Notes: generated by a model from the sequence alone, not told the origin. A stretch of DNA of 17,785 nucleotides from Chloroflexota bacterium (GCA_022565015.1 JADFKI010000042.1:1-17785), one strand, 5' to 3'. Numbered from the stretch's first letter, positions 5,256 through 11,905 are shown. Program-made: numbers and translations.

Positions 5256-6520
5256 TGCAGTCACTAACGAGTCTGGCGTCAGGGGCGGGTCATGCCCTGA
5301 GGCTTCACAGCAGGGACAATCGCCTCGCACCCGTCCTCAGCAGCGAGCTGGACAGGACGTTGGGCGTGGGCCAGGACTGGATGCCCCTGACCTACGGAGA
5401 GTATTATCCCAGGTCGGCGCTCGTGTACGCCGCCGTCAAGCTGAGGCAGGACTCGGTGGCACGAGTTCCCCTAAAGGTATTCCGACGTGGGAACGGCGAC
5501 CCAAGACCCGCCTCCTTGGGGGTCAGGGATCAGGGGTTGGGGTCGCTTGGGGCTAGGGCCGTAGATTCCGCGGAGCCCGTTGGCAAGGACCATCCCGCCC
5601 AACGACTGCTGGACGCGCCCAATCCGTTCTGGACGAGGAGCGACCTGTGGCGGGCGACGGAGACCTATCTAGGGCTGTGGGGGTCCGCCTTTTGGGGGCT
5701 CGAGCGGGACCAGGCGGGCCAGGTCGTTGAGATATGGCCGCTACGTTCGGACAGGATGAGGGTCGTGCCCGACCCGGACCGGTACGTAAAAGGGTTCGTT
5801 TTCGTAGGCCAGGGGCAGCAGCTCGTGCCGTACGTGCCGGAGGACGTCGTCTGGATAAAGTACTTCAACCCTCTGGACGAATACGCCGGGCTCTCGCCCA
5901 TCGCGCCGCTGAGGCTTTCGGCAGACATGGGCATGGACGCCTTGCGCGCCAATAGACACCTGCTGATGAACGACTCCACACCGGGCCTGATCATCGAGAC
6001 GACGGACGCCCCAACGGACGCAGAGGTGCAGAGCTTCTACGAACGCTGGGAGTCTCGCTTCCGGGGCGTGCAGAAGACGAGGCGACCGGCGCTCTTGAGT
6101 CCAGGCATGAAGGCCAGCAACCTGGGCTTCAGCCCCCGCGACATGGAGTACATACAGAGCCTGCGCTGGAGCCTGGAGGACATCGCCCGCGTATACGGCG
6201 TGCCCAAGGTGATGATGGGAGACCTGGAGCGCACCACGTTTTCCAACTTCCAGACTGCCCGACGCGTGTTCTGGGAGGACACGATATCCTCTCAGCTTGC
6301 CTTCTATCAGGAGAAGGTACAGCACATGCTCTTGCCGAATTTCGGAGACCCATCGCTGTTCGTCGAGTTCGATCTGAGCCAGGTGCAGGCCTTACGAGAG
6401 AGCGAGAACGACCTGGCGTCGCGCAGGCAGCAGTACGTGTCCTCGGGCATCATGACGGTGGACGAGGTCCGACAAGAGATGAACCTTCCGCCGCTGGGTG
6501 GGGGGTCGCCCGACTCCTAA
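5246..6520 (+). CDS. Phage portal protein (HK97 family)
   Basis: The 424-aa portal forms the ring at the head vertex that docks the terminase and the connector. Family features are SALVYAAVKLRQDSVARVPLKVF near residues 57-79 (split by position: SALVYAAVKL, then VARVPLKVF), DHPAQRLLDAPNPFWTRSDL near 115-134, and RVYGVPKVMMGDLERTTFSN in the C-half, which is the typical portal clip/crown region. The ribosome site AAGGAGGA at 5229-5236 fixes the ATG. It overlaps the terminase gene by 10 bp. Residues about 84-113 (rich in Gly, Arg, Ala, Leu, Ser) have no counterpart I know in portal proteins and are encoded by a run of G-blocks (5518-5558) like those in the intergenic repeats nearby, pointing to an in-frame repeat insertion. 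Confidence 0.92.
   Translation: MGLMQSLTSLASGAGHALRLHSRDNRLAPVLSSELDRTLGVGQDWMPLTYGEYYPRSALVYAAVKLRQDSVARVPLKVFRRGNGDPRPASLGVRDQGLGSLGARAVDSAEPVGKDHPAQRLLDAPNPFWTRSDLWRATETYLGLWGSAFWGLERDQAGQVVEIWPLRSDRMRVVPDPDRYVKGFVFVGQGQQLVPYVPEDVVWIKYFNPLDEYAGLSPIAPLRLSADMGMDALRANRHLLMNDSTPGLIIETTDAPTDAEVQSFYERWESRFRGVQKTRRPALLSPGMKASNLGFSPRDMEYIQSLRWSLEDIARVYGVPKVMMGDLERTTFSNFQTARRVFWEDTISSQLAFYQEKVQHMLLPNFGDPSLFVEFDLSQVQALRESENDLASRRQQYVSSGIMTVDEVRQEMNLPPLGGGSPDS
5518..5558 (+). repeat. G-run tract inside the portal gene
   Basis: Six G-blocks (GGGGG, GGG, GGGG, GGGG, GGGG, GGG) occur within 41 bases with linkers of 2-6 nt, a strong G-quadruplex pattern on the coding strand. The blocks resemble the intergenic G/C-run elements at 9774-9817 and 10193-10303 and encode the unexplained 84-113 stretch of the portal. 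Confidence 0.6.
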
Positions 6521-6533
6521 GAGGAATTATTTC

Positions 6534-6547
6534 CCCGACGCGTCGGG
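6534..6547. repeat. 14-bp perfect palindrome
   Basis: CCCGACGCGTCGGG is fully self-complementary. It starts 14 bp after the portal stop codon and begins a cluster of four inverted repeats in the portal to 54-aa-gene interval. Confidence 0.6.
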
Positions 6548-6555
6548 ACTCGACC

Positions 6556-6596
6556 CCCTCTTGGTCTCCCCCTTTTTAAGGGGGAGATTCAGAGGG
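6556..6596. repeat. 41-bp nested palindromic repeat
   Basis: Outer arms CCCTCT (6556-6561) and AGAGGG (6591-6596) enclose inner arms TCTCCCCC (6565-6572) and GGGGGAGA (6580-6587), each separated by a matching 3-nt internal bulge. The centre is TTTTTAA. It has the look of a dispersed REP-like element of GC-rich environmental bacteria. It may also fold in RNA behind the portal gene. Confidence 0.7.
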
Positions 6597-6621
6597 TGAT
6601 GGAGGCTAGGGACAGGGGTAT

Positions 6622-6699
6622 GGTCCGACGCATCGGACTCTCCGACTCCGATAGGGAATATCTTCGGAGTCCGATGATTCGGACCGATACTCATATCGG
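6622..6699. repeat. Long imperfect inverted repeat plus hairpin
   Basis: Left arm 6622-6640 (GGTCCGACGCATCGGACTC) and right arm 6667-6685 pair at 17 of 19 positions around a 26-nt loop. A second hairpin, CCGATA (6684-6689) and TATCGG (6694-6699), overlaps its end. The motif TCCGA/TCGGA recurs many times. Together with the two palindromes upstream this fills most of the 229-bp gap between portal and the next gene. Confidence 0.65.
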
Positions 6700-6749
6700 A
6701 GGGTACGAAGACCAGGTTACGAGAACAGGGAAAAATTAAGGAGGCGCTG

Positions 6750-6914
6750 ATGGCGATGCACTTACAGGCGATACGCTGCGACCACGACGGGCTGAAGATG
6801 GCGGAGGTCAAGGACGGCCATCTGATACTGCGCACAAAGCACCACGGCGAGACCCACGTGAAGATCGTGTCGCTGGAAGAGCTTGGCAGGCAAGACGAGG
6901 CCCGGCCGAGGTGA
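6750..6914 (+). CDS. 54-aa conserved-type phage protein
   Basis: A short ORF of 54 residues with an excellent ribosome site (AAGGAGG at 6738-6744, 5 nt before the ATG). The sequence reads as a degenerate ribbon: IRCDHDGLKMAEV, then KDGHLILRTKHHGETHVKIV and LEEL. The spacing resembles small Com-like zinc-ribbon proteins of phages (C-x2-C, a K-x-G-x-L strand, then C-x2-C), but only one Cys is left, with several His that could bind metal. Its place between portal and protease, in the same direction, suggests co-expression with the head genes. Function is unknown and the Com comparison is by pattern only. Confidence 0.65.
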   Translation: MAMHLQAIRCDHDGLKMAEVKDGHLILRTKHHGETHVKIVSLEELGRQDEARPR

Positions 6915-6932
6915 CACCGGGGCGCAGCGGAT

Positions 6933-7304
6933 CTAGCCTTCCCTTGCCCTGTCGTCCGGCGCCGGCAACGGTCGGGTGAAGACCGGGTGGCCGAAGCCTG
7001 TGTACCTTTCAGCTTGGCGACGTTCAGCGTCCGAACCGTTTTCTGGCTGGCTGCTGCGGCGAAAAACCCGCGCCCGTAACAGTCTTCGAGCGTCGGGCGG
7101 CGCCGGTATCATGGCGAACACAGTGGCCATGGCCATCATTAGCGCTACGGTGAATCCGAGTATTATCGCGTTGGAGGCTGCGCTGGGTCTCGGATCGGGC
7201 GTCAGAAGCCCCAGACCGACGGCGGCGGCCACCGAAAACAGGGCTACGATGACCCTTACCCTGCTGAAAGGGTTTTCTTTATTCATCTTCACGTCCATAG
7301 CCAT
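6933..7304 (-). CDS. Possible small two-helix membrane protein
   Basis: A minus-strand ORF of about 123 residues from ATG at 7304 (GTG at 7310 and ATGs at 7298 and 7286 are other options; none has a strong ribosome site). Two hydrophobic helices stand out: VRVIVALFSVAAAVGLGLL at about 16-34 and IILGFTVALMMAMATVFAMI at about 46-65. A basic, Arg-rich tail follows. The hydrophobic pattern and the lack of a better + strand reading support it, but the + strand also has a 112-codon open frame here. It would be the only gene against the direction of the head module, lying between portal and protease. No family is recognised. Confidence 0.4.
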   Translation of the reverse strand: MAMDVKMNKENPFSRVRVIVALFSVAAAVGLGLLTPDPRPSAASNAIILGFTVALMMAMATVFAMIPAPPDARRLLRARVFRRSSQPENGSDAERRQAERYTGFGHPVFTRPLPAPDDRAREG

Positions 7305-7372
7305 GGGCACATAGAGGAATAGTCTATCATATGGCTTCAGACAGCTGATCTCAGGTCGAACATAGGACCCTA

Positions 7373-7401
7373 TTGACAGATAAGAACATGCGTGCTAACT
7401 T
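7373..7401 (+). promoter_or_regulatory. Promoter ahead of protease-capsid block
   Basis: TTGACA (7373-7378) is followed after 17 bp by TAACTT (7396-7401), a weaker -10. The dyad copy 7383-7396 fills the spacer exactly as at 3580-3608. The two regions also share flanking bases (AAGA..CAT.CGT.CTA), so they are probably copies of one regulatory element. Confidence 0.6.
7383..7396. promoter_or_regulatory. Operator-like dyad, site 4
   Basis: AGAACATGCGTGCT matches site 1 at 12 of 14 positions. Position relative to the -35 and -10 boxes is identical to site 3. Confidence 0.6.
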
Positions 7402-7407
7402 AGATTA

Positions 7408-7499
7408 ACAGCAACTGAATATGCTCCGTGACGGAGCCCACCTGAGGGTGATGAAGCCCCCGATAGCGCGGCCAACCAAGGCCCCATCGGGGGTTTTTT
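7408..7499 (+). ncRNA. Predicted short structured RNA or leader
   Basis: The promoter at 7373-7401 and the terminator ending at 7499 would define an RNA of about 92 nt. It has a first hairpin, GCTCC (7423-7427) with GGAGC (7433-7437) around GTGAC, then a linker and the terminator stem with an inner GGCC/GGCC hairpin. No known riboswitch or sRNA class was recognised. It may be a terminated leader of the protease-capsid transcript, comparable in layout to the lambda pR'-tR' leader. Existence of the transcript is inferred. Confidence 0.4.
7457..7499 (+). terminator. Strong intrinsic terminator between promoter and protease gene
   Basis: CCCCCGAT (7457-7464) pairs with ATCGGGGG (7486-7493), with an inner GGCC (7470-7473)/GGCC (7480-7483) stem, followed by six T (7494-7499). 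It stands between the promoter at 7373 and the protease start at 7619, so the block needs read-through or another promoter. Confidence 0.85.
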
Positions 7500-7569
7500 A
7501 TTTGGCGATCGACGGGCATCTGGAAGTTTCACACATTTTCGCGATTCAGAAATTTGGGAAGGGTCCTTA

Positions 7570-7601
7570 CCCCCAACCCTAAACCCCGGTATCTGTACCC
7601 C
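7570..7601. repeat. C-run repeat before protease gene
   Basis: C-blocks CCCCC, CCC, CCCC and CCCC occur at 7570-7601, preceded by CTTA. The unit TTACCCCCAACCC is shared with 9802-9818 (CTTACCCCCAAC), so it looks like one arm of the same dispersed element. Confidence 0.5.
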
Positions 7602-7618
7602 ACGTAACGGAGGAATGA

Positions 7619-8230
7619 ATGGACAAGTCGGTGCGATCCATGCCGATGAACATAGTCAAGACCAGGGCCCTCGGCAAGAACCGCTATGAAGCGACAATCG
7701 CCGCAAACGAGAAGGTCCGGCAGCCGCCCGACCTGGAGTTTGAGGGGCTTTCCACGGAGAACTATCTCCGCAACCCGGTCGTCATGTGGGCCCACGATTC
7801 CATGGGGCGTTCTCCGTCCGGCGGGCTTCCCATCGGCCGCACCCTCAAGCTCAATCGCTCCCAGGACGGTCAGATCATCGCGGAGTTCGAGTTCCTGGAC
7901 GACGACCCCTTCGCTCAGAGGGTCAAGAACGCCTGGGACAAGGGCTTTCTTCGGGCGGCGTCCATAAGCTGGATTCCCGTCGAAAGCGTTCCGATAGGGG
8001 ACGGGCGCTGGCGAGACACAAAGTCCGACCTGCTGGAGTGGTCGATCGTATCGGTCCCCGCAGACCCGGACGCACTTCGTGAGGCCCATATCAGGATCCT
8101 CGGCTCGTTTCTCGAGGAGAAGAGCTGGAGCGTGCAAGAAGGGAGCTCAGGTGAGGAGCTAGATGAGTACGACTGGTCGGAGATTCGGGAGTTGGCCGAG
8201 TCGGTAAAGGCGGCGCTGATCAGGTCTTAG
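7619..8230 (+). CDS. Prohead maturation protease (HK97 type, S78)
   Basis: The 203-aa serine protease trims the capsid N-termini during head maturation. The family layout is complete: VVMWAHDS with His59, FLRAASISW with Ser115 (or Ser117) as the nucleophile region, and LLEWSIVSVPADPDA with the acidic Glu140 ahead of the conserved V-x-x-PA segment. GGAGG at 7609-7613 precedes the ATG by 5 nt. The C-terminal tail after about residue 165 is acidic and possibly self-cleaved. It lies 55 bp before the capsid gene, the standard order. Length is usual for the family. Confidence 0.92.
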   Translation: MDKSVRSMPMNIVKTRALGKNRYEATIAANEKVRQPPDLEFEGLSTENYLRNPVVMWAHDSMGRSPSGGLPIGRTLKLNRSQDGQIIAEFEFLDDDPFAQRVKNAWDKGFLRAASISWIPVESVPIGDGRWRDTKSDLLEWSIVSVPADPDALREAHIRILGSFLEEKSWSVQEGSSGEELDEYDWSEIRELAESVKAALIRS

Positions 8231-8285
8231 CTCGGAATCGGACCGACAGCACAAAAGGCAAGAGCAAAGAAGGAGGAGCCGAAGA

Positions 8286-9764
8286 ATGGCATCTGGTGAC
8301 ATCGAAGCCATAAAGAAGGACCTTGTGGACATCAACGACTTCGTGAAGGAGAGGTTCGACCCGGTCACCAAGCAGGTCGATCTGCTCAAGGACGAGACGG
8401 AGCGCATAAAGAGGGAAATCGCCGATACCCAGCAGCGTGAGCGAGCATCGAGGCGCAGCGCCCTCACCAGGTACGTCGAGGAGCAGTCCAGCATGGTGGT
8501 ACCGGAAGGACCCTATGCCGGTATGGACGTCCTCGACCTGGCCCTGGTCAGGAGCTTCGCATACTCGCAGAGGCGCGAGGCCTTCGGGCCGATGTGGATC
8601 GAACGCGCCGAAGAGGCCAAACGGCTGCTCACTTCAGCGGTGACTCCGGCCTCAATACAGGCGTCGCATCGGTCTGCCGCAGACCGGCTGCGCGCGTGGT
8701 ACACGGTCGATTCCAAATCGACGGGCCAGTTCGAGGGCTTCGGCAGGTCTCTGCTGCAGTCGCTGACACGCGCCGCCATGGACAGCACCACGGCGGGCGT
8801 CGGCGATGAGCTGGTCGCGACGCTGGAGGCGCGGGAGCTGTGGATGGACGTCAACCTGCAGACGCTTGTCGCGCCGACGATATCCACGTTTCCCATGCCG
8901 TCCAACCCGTTCGATATTCCGCGACAGCTGGGCGATGTCAGCTTCTACCCCGGCACCGAGAACATCTCGACCACGTCGACGGCGTTGGCGACGGGCAAAA
9001 CGACGCTGACGGCTTACGAGCTGGTAGGGCAGGTCCCGTACTCCTTCACGCTGGAGGAGGACGGCGTTATAGCCATGCTGCCGGAGATCAGGGCAGGACT
9101 GGTCCGCAACGTGGCGGAGGTGCTGGACGACATCATCCTGAATGCCGACTCCACGACGACCAACAACATCAACTCCGATGGGGCAACGATTTCGTCGACA
9201 GAGGCGGGCAAGGCGCAGTGGCTCATCGGTTACGACGGCCTGCTGCACCTACCGCTGGTGGACAACACCGCCCAGGCCAACGATCACGCGGGCGCCGTCA
9301 CCGACGACATGTTCAACGAGCTGAGGGCGAAGCTTGGCAAGTACGGCGCAAGGCCGTCCCAGCTCGTATGGGTCATGGACGTGAATACGTTTATCAGAGC
9401 ACAGTCGGTCAGTCAATTCAGGACGATGGACAAGCTCGGTCCCAACGCGACCCTGCTCACGGGCATGCTGGGCGCAATCGAGGGCATTCCCGTGATCGTA
9501 TCGGAGCAGATGAGGCTCGCAGATACCGACGGCAAGGTGACCGACGCCGGGAACGGCACGGATACCGGAAGGCTGCTCATCGTAAACCGCGCGCAGTGGG
9601 CGCAGGGCTTCCGCAGGGAGCTGCGGATCGACGTAGACCGCGACACGCAGAAGCGACAGACCGTCGTCACCGTGAGCTTCCGTCACGCGTTGACCGAGCG
9701 CAGCGGCTCGCCCTCGTCGGCGACTCATACCGCGCTGCAGTACAACATCACGGGCATCGCATAG
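8286..9764 (+). CDS. Major capsid protein, HK97 fold, with N-terminal scaffold domain
   Basis: The 492-aa protein builds the icosahedral shell. Residues about 1-65 form a charged coiled coil (IEAIKKDLVDINDFVKERF, then DETERIKREIADTQQRERA), the delta/scaffolding domain of HK97-type capsids that the upstream protease removes. The mature core begins near residue 168 with GVGDELVATLEARELWMDV and continues with FPMPSNPFDIPRQL, the E-loop region around TTSTALATGKTTLTAYELVG, a long spine helix (IRAGLVRNVAEVLDDIIL) and the A-domain ending EGIPVIVSEQM and RRELRIDVDRDTQ. The ribosome site AGGAGGAG (8271-8278) fixes the start. The segment from about 65 to 167 is longer than a plain delta domain, so the cut site cannot be placed. 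Confidence 0.94.
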   Translation: MASGDIEAIKKDLVDINDFVKERFDPVTKQVDLLKDETERIKREIADTQQRERASRRSALTRYVEEQSSMVVPEGPYAGMDVLDLALVRSFAYSQRREAFGPMWIERAEEAKRLLTSAVTPASIQASHRSAADRLRAWYTVDSKSTGQFEGFGRSLLQSLTRAAMDSTTAGVGDELVATLEARELWMDVNLQTLVAPTISTFPMPSNPFDIPRQLGDVSFYPGTENISTTSTALATGKTTLTAYELVGQVPYSFTLEEDGVIAMLPEIRAGLVRNVAEVLDDIILNADSTTTNNINSDGATISSTEAGKAQWLIGYDGLLHLPLVDNTAQANDHAGAVTDDMFNELRAKLGKYGARPSQLVWVMDVNTFIRAQSVSQFRTMDKLGPNATLLTGMLGAIEGIPVIVSEQMRLADTDGKVTDAGNGTDTGRLLIVNRAQWAQGFRRELRIDVDRDTQKRQTVVTVSFRHALTERSGSPSSATHTALQYNITGIA

Positions 9765-9773
9765 GGACGCCGG

Positions 9774-9817
9774 GAGACGGGGACTGGGGACTGGTTGTTC
9801 CCAACCCCTTACCCCCA
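9774..9817. repeat. G/C-run palindromic element after capsid gene
   Basis: GAGACGGGG with GGGGACTGG forms a left G-rich arm; the right arm has CCCAACCCC, CTTACCCCC. A central hairpin GGTTG/CAACC joins them. The same GAGACGGGG entry and CCCCTTACCCC arm occur at 10187-10303. It separates the capsid gene from the next ribosome site. Confidence 0.55.
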
Positions 9818-9865
9818 ACACTTCAATGCCCGAAACCCTCAATCTCAATAGAAGGAGGTTAACAG

Positions 9866-10180
9866 ATGGTAAGCAGAGGAGCTCCCGTCGCGGAGCAGAT
9901 AGACGGAATTCTGAACAACCAGGTGCTGAAGTTCACGGTGGTCAACGGCGCCGCCGCCAACGCTGACATAGCGATCGCAGGCATCGCCACGGCCGACAAG
10001 ATCGTCGGCGTAGCCAAGCTCGATTTCACCCTGAACGAGGGTACGCCCAACACCAGAACGTGGGAGGCGTCAGACCTGACCAGCGAGGCCTCCGTGACAT
10101 CCGCCGGCAACATTCAGCTCAGCACTACCAATACTACGAGCGAGGTGCTGCTGGTGCTCTGGCTGGATATTACCGAGTAG
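9866..10180 (+). CDS. Putative capsid decoration-type protein
   Basis: A 104-aa beta-rich protein with a perfect ribosome site (AAGGAGG at 9852-9858). It is rich in Ala, Thr, Val and short strands: QVLKFTVVNGAAANADIAIA, DKIVGVAKLDFTL, then DLTSEASVTSAGNIQLSTT and VLLVLWLDITE at the end. Directly after the capsid gene is the usual place for head decoration or cement proteins, and size and composition fit. No cysteine, membrane segment or enzyme motif. No named family was recognised, so the role rests on position. Confidence 0.75.
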   Translation: MVSRGAPVAEQIDGILNNQVLKFTVVNGAAANADIAIAGIATADKIVGVAKLDFTLNEGTPNTRTWEASDLTSEASVTSAGNIQLSTTNTTSEVLLVLWLDITE

Positions 10181-10192
10181 CTAACGAGAGAC

Positions 10193-10303
10193 GGGGTACC
10201 AGGGGTAAGGGGTTGGGGGTATAGGTCTCGTGGATAGAAACGATGACCTCAGGAATGATCGTTCAGTCAGATACTTATCCCAAGCCCCTTACCCCTTACC
10301 CCC
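10193..10303. repeat. Element with facing G-run and C-run arms
   Basis: The left arm 10193-10219 has GGGG, GGGG, GGGG, GGGGG with linkers of 5, 3 and 2 nt. The right arm 10279-10303 has CCC, CCCC, CCCC, CCCCC with 3-nt linkers. Each arm alone satisfies a four-block G-quadruplex pattern (on opposite strands), and together they form an imperfect inverted repeat about 110 bp long. It fills the gap between two small virion genes. Confidence 0.65.
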
Positions 10304-10318
10304 TGAAAGGAGTCCAGC

Positions 10319-10615
10319 ATGGCCTCTTCTGAGAGTCCGCAAATAATATCCAGCGAGGCGACCGTGACTACGGCCGGAACGGCAGTAGCGCTGTCCAGCT
10401 CGCGCCGAGTAAAGTCCGTGACGATACGCGCCAAGGCGGCCAACACGGGCCAGATCTATGTCGGTGGCTCCGACGTCGATAGCACGGTAAACGACGGCCT
10501 GGACGCGTCCGAGAGCGTCACATTCGAGACGGTCGGCTGGATGGAGCTGGCCGACATCTACATAGACGCCGACACCAACGGCGAAGGCGTGGACTTCTAC
10601 GCCGTGAAGGCTTGA
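10319..10615 (+). CDS. Small beta-rich virion-type protein
   Basis: A 98-aa protein with GAAAGGAG (10305-10312) before the ATG. The body reads as alternating strands: EATVTTAGTAVALSSSRRVK, SVTIRAKAANTGQIYVGGSD, ASESVTFETVGWMELADIYI and EGVDFYAVKA. Proteins of this pattern (a strand pair around AANTG-x-IYVG) are common in phage structural clusters, but their exact place in the particle is not known to me. It follows the decoration-type gene after a repeat element and precedes a zinc-ribbon gene. Confidence 0.7.
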   Translation: MASSESPQIISSEATVTTAGTAVALSSSRRVKSVTIRAKAANTGQIYVGGSDVDSTVNDGLDASESVTFETVGWMELADIYIDADTNGEGVDFYAVKA

Positions 10616-10646
10616 TCCGCATTGGGCGGAAACAAGGAGGCTTTCC

Positions 10647-10835
10647 GTGAATCGCTACGTAGAGTGCCCGGAGTGTCGTGTCAGGTATCCGGAGGAGCGT
10701 CTGTACGGCGCGCCTCACGACCGTCCTGCCGAGGGCAAACGCTATACCGTCACGTGCTCGGTCTGCGGCCGCCAGTTCGACGTCGTGTATTCCAAGAACT
10801 GGCTTCGGCGGCTTCGGGCACGCGTGCAGGGATGA
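10647..10835 (+). CDS. 62-aa single zinc-ribbon protein
   Basis: Starts at GTG with AAGGAGG (10634-10640) six bases upstream. Two Cys pairs, CPEC at residues 7-10 and CSVC at 37-40, make a zinc ribbon, followed by GRQFDVVYSKNWLRRLRARV, a basic C-terminus suited to nucleic-acid contact. It is embedded in the virion block and is separated by 3 bp from the fibre-like gene. Small zinc ribbons in head clusters are often of unknown role; a regulatory or DNA-contacting function is possible. Confidence 0.7.
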   Translation: MNRYVECPECRVRYPEERLYGAPHDRPAEGKRYTVTCSVCGRQFDVVYSKNWLRRLRARVQG

Positions 10836-10838
10836 TAA

Positions 10839-11870
10839 ATGAGCACTTCCTACCAGAGCTCCGGTCACACCGGACCTGAAATACATCACTACTATAGACA
10901 GGGCTCGGCCCCTGTAGCGTCGGACCCATTGCAGATAGGCGACATCTGGTCAGACACGGCGGCCAACCTGCTCAAGCGATGCACTTCGCTCTCTCCCGTT
11001 ACCTTCGTTTCGGTAGAGGGCGGGTCGTCGGCCCACGACCTGTTTTCCGCGACCCACGGCGACGTCGATGAGCTGGACTCGCCCGCAAACGGCGAGCTGC
11101 TTCAGTACGACGGCGGCGCGGGCAAGTGGAAGGCCGAGGCCCCTGCGTCCCACGGTACGCACGGCGGCGAAGCCAACACGGCGTCGAACGTGGGCGTGTC
11201 CGGCGTCGGAATCTTCAAGCAGAAGTCGGGCACCGACCTGCAGCTCAAAAAGATCAACGCTGGCTCAGGCAGGGTCTCCGTTACAGATGATGTAGCCAAC
11301 GACGAGGTAGACATCGATGTCGTGGAGAGCGGCATCAGCCACGCCAACATAGGCGGTAAGACCGCGGACGATCATCACGCTGAGAATCACGCGGCACGGC
11401 ACGCCGACGGCGGCGCGGACGAGCTGGCCGTCCAGGACATGGCCTCAGACGCCGCGACCGACGGCCAGGTGGCAAAGGCCGACGGGGCCGGAGCGGTCGC
11501 CTTCGAAGACGACGAAGCAGGCTTCAGCTTCATCATCGACGGCGGCGGCTCAGCGATCACGACCGGGATCAAGGGCGACGTCGAAATGCCCTTCGCCGGG
11601 GAAATCACCTCGGCGCGGATGTTCGCGGACCAGACGGGAAGCATACAGGTGGACGTCTGGAAAGACACGTACGCGAATTTCCCTCCCACAGACGCCGACA
11701 GCATGACAGCCGCCGCAATACCCGCGATATCGAGCGGTATCAAATACGAGGACACCACGCTAACCGGCTGGACGAAAACGTTTGCAAAGGGCGACGTTCT
11801 CAGGTTCAACGTGGACAGCGCATCGACGGTCCAGCGCTGCACGGTGAGCCTCGGCGTGAAGAAGAGCTAA
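10839..11870 (+). CDS. Fibre-like structural protein, possible receptor-binding
   Basis: A 343-aa protein rich in Asp, Ala, Gly and His. Phage-fibre repeat motifs are visible: LFSATHGDVDELDSPANGEL near 69-87 (a THGD-x-L-x-P-x-G-x-LL-x-Y-D unit, repeated idea of a shaft segment), then DDHHAENHAARHADGGADEL at about 177-196, a motif frequent in phage tail and head fibres. The last about 115 residues (from FIIDGGGSAITTGIKG) form a compact beta domain ending with a short VSLGVKK strand, a plausible binding tip. The start ATG is 3 bp after the preceding stop, with a weak site. Placement among head genes instead of tail genes suggests a head fibre, which is inference. Confidence 0.7.
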   Translation: MSTSYQSSGHTGPEIHHYYRQGSAPVASDPLQIGDIWSDTAANLLKRCTSLSPVTFVSVEGGSSAHDLFSATHGDVDELDSPANGELLQYDGGAGKWKAEAPASHGTHGGEANTASNVGVSGVGIFKQKSGTDLQLKKINAGSGRVSVTDDVANDEVDIDVVESGISHANIGGKTADDHHAENHAARHADGGADELAVQDMASDAATDGQVAKADGAGAVAFEDDEAGFSFIIDGGGSAITTGIKGDVEMPFAGEITSARMFADQTGSIQVDVWKDTYANFPPTDADSMTAAAIPAISSGIKYEDTTLTGWTKTFAKGDVLRFNVDSASTVQRCTVSLGVKKS

Positions 11871-11905
11871 ATTCCGTACATTCAGATCGAGCGCAAGGAG
11901 CAGAT

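Noticed and set aside
5741..6325. 194-codon minus-strand ORF over the portal
   Set aside because: Reverse-frame shadow of a clear portal gene; composition typical of antisense reading of GC-rich DNA.
6976..7314. 112-codon + strand ORF opposite the membrane-protein ORF
   Set aside because: No ribosome site, starts within the repeat-free gap, and the minus frame shows the more convincing hydrophobic helices; neither is certain.
7408..7499. Known riboswitch upstream of the protease
   Set aside because: Compared by eye with fluoride, ZTP, THF, purine and c-di-GMP cores; none of their conserved sequences is present.
8840..9862. 340-codon + strand ORF in another frame of the capsid gene
   Set aside because: Arg/Gly/His-rich out-of-frame translation; the capsid frame has family motifs and a ribosome site.
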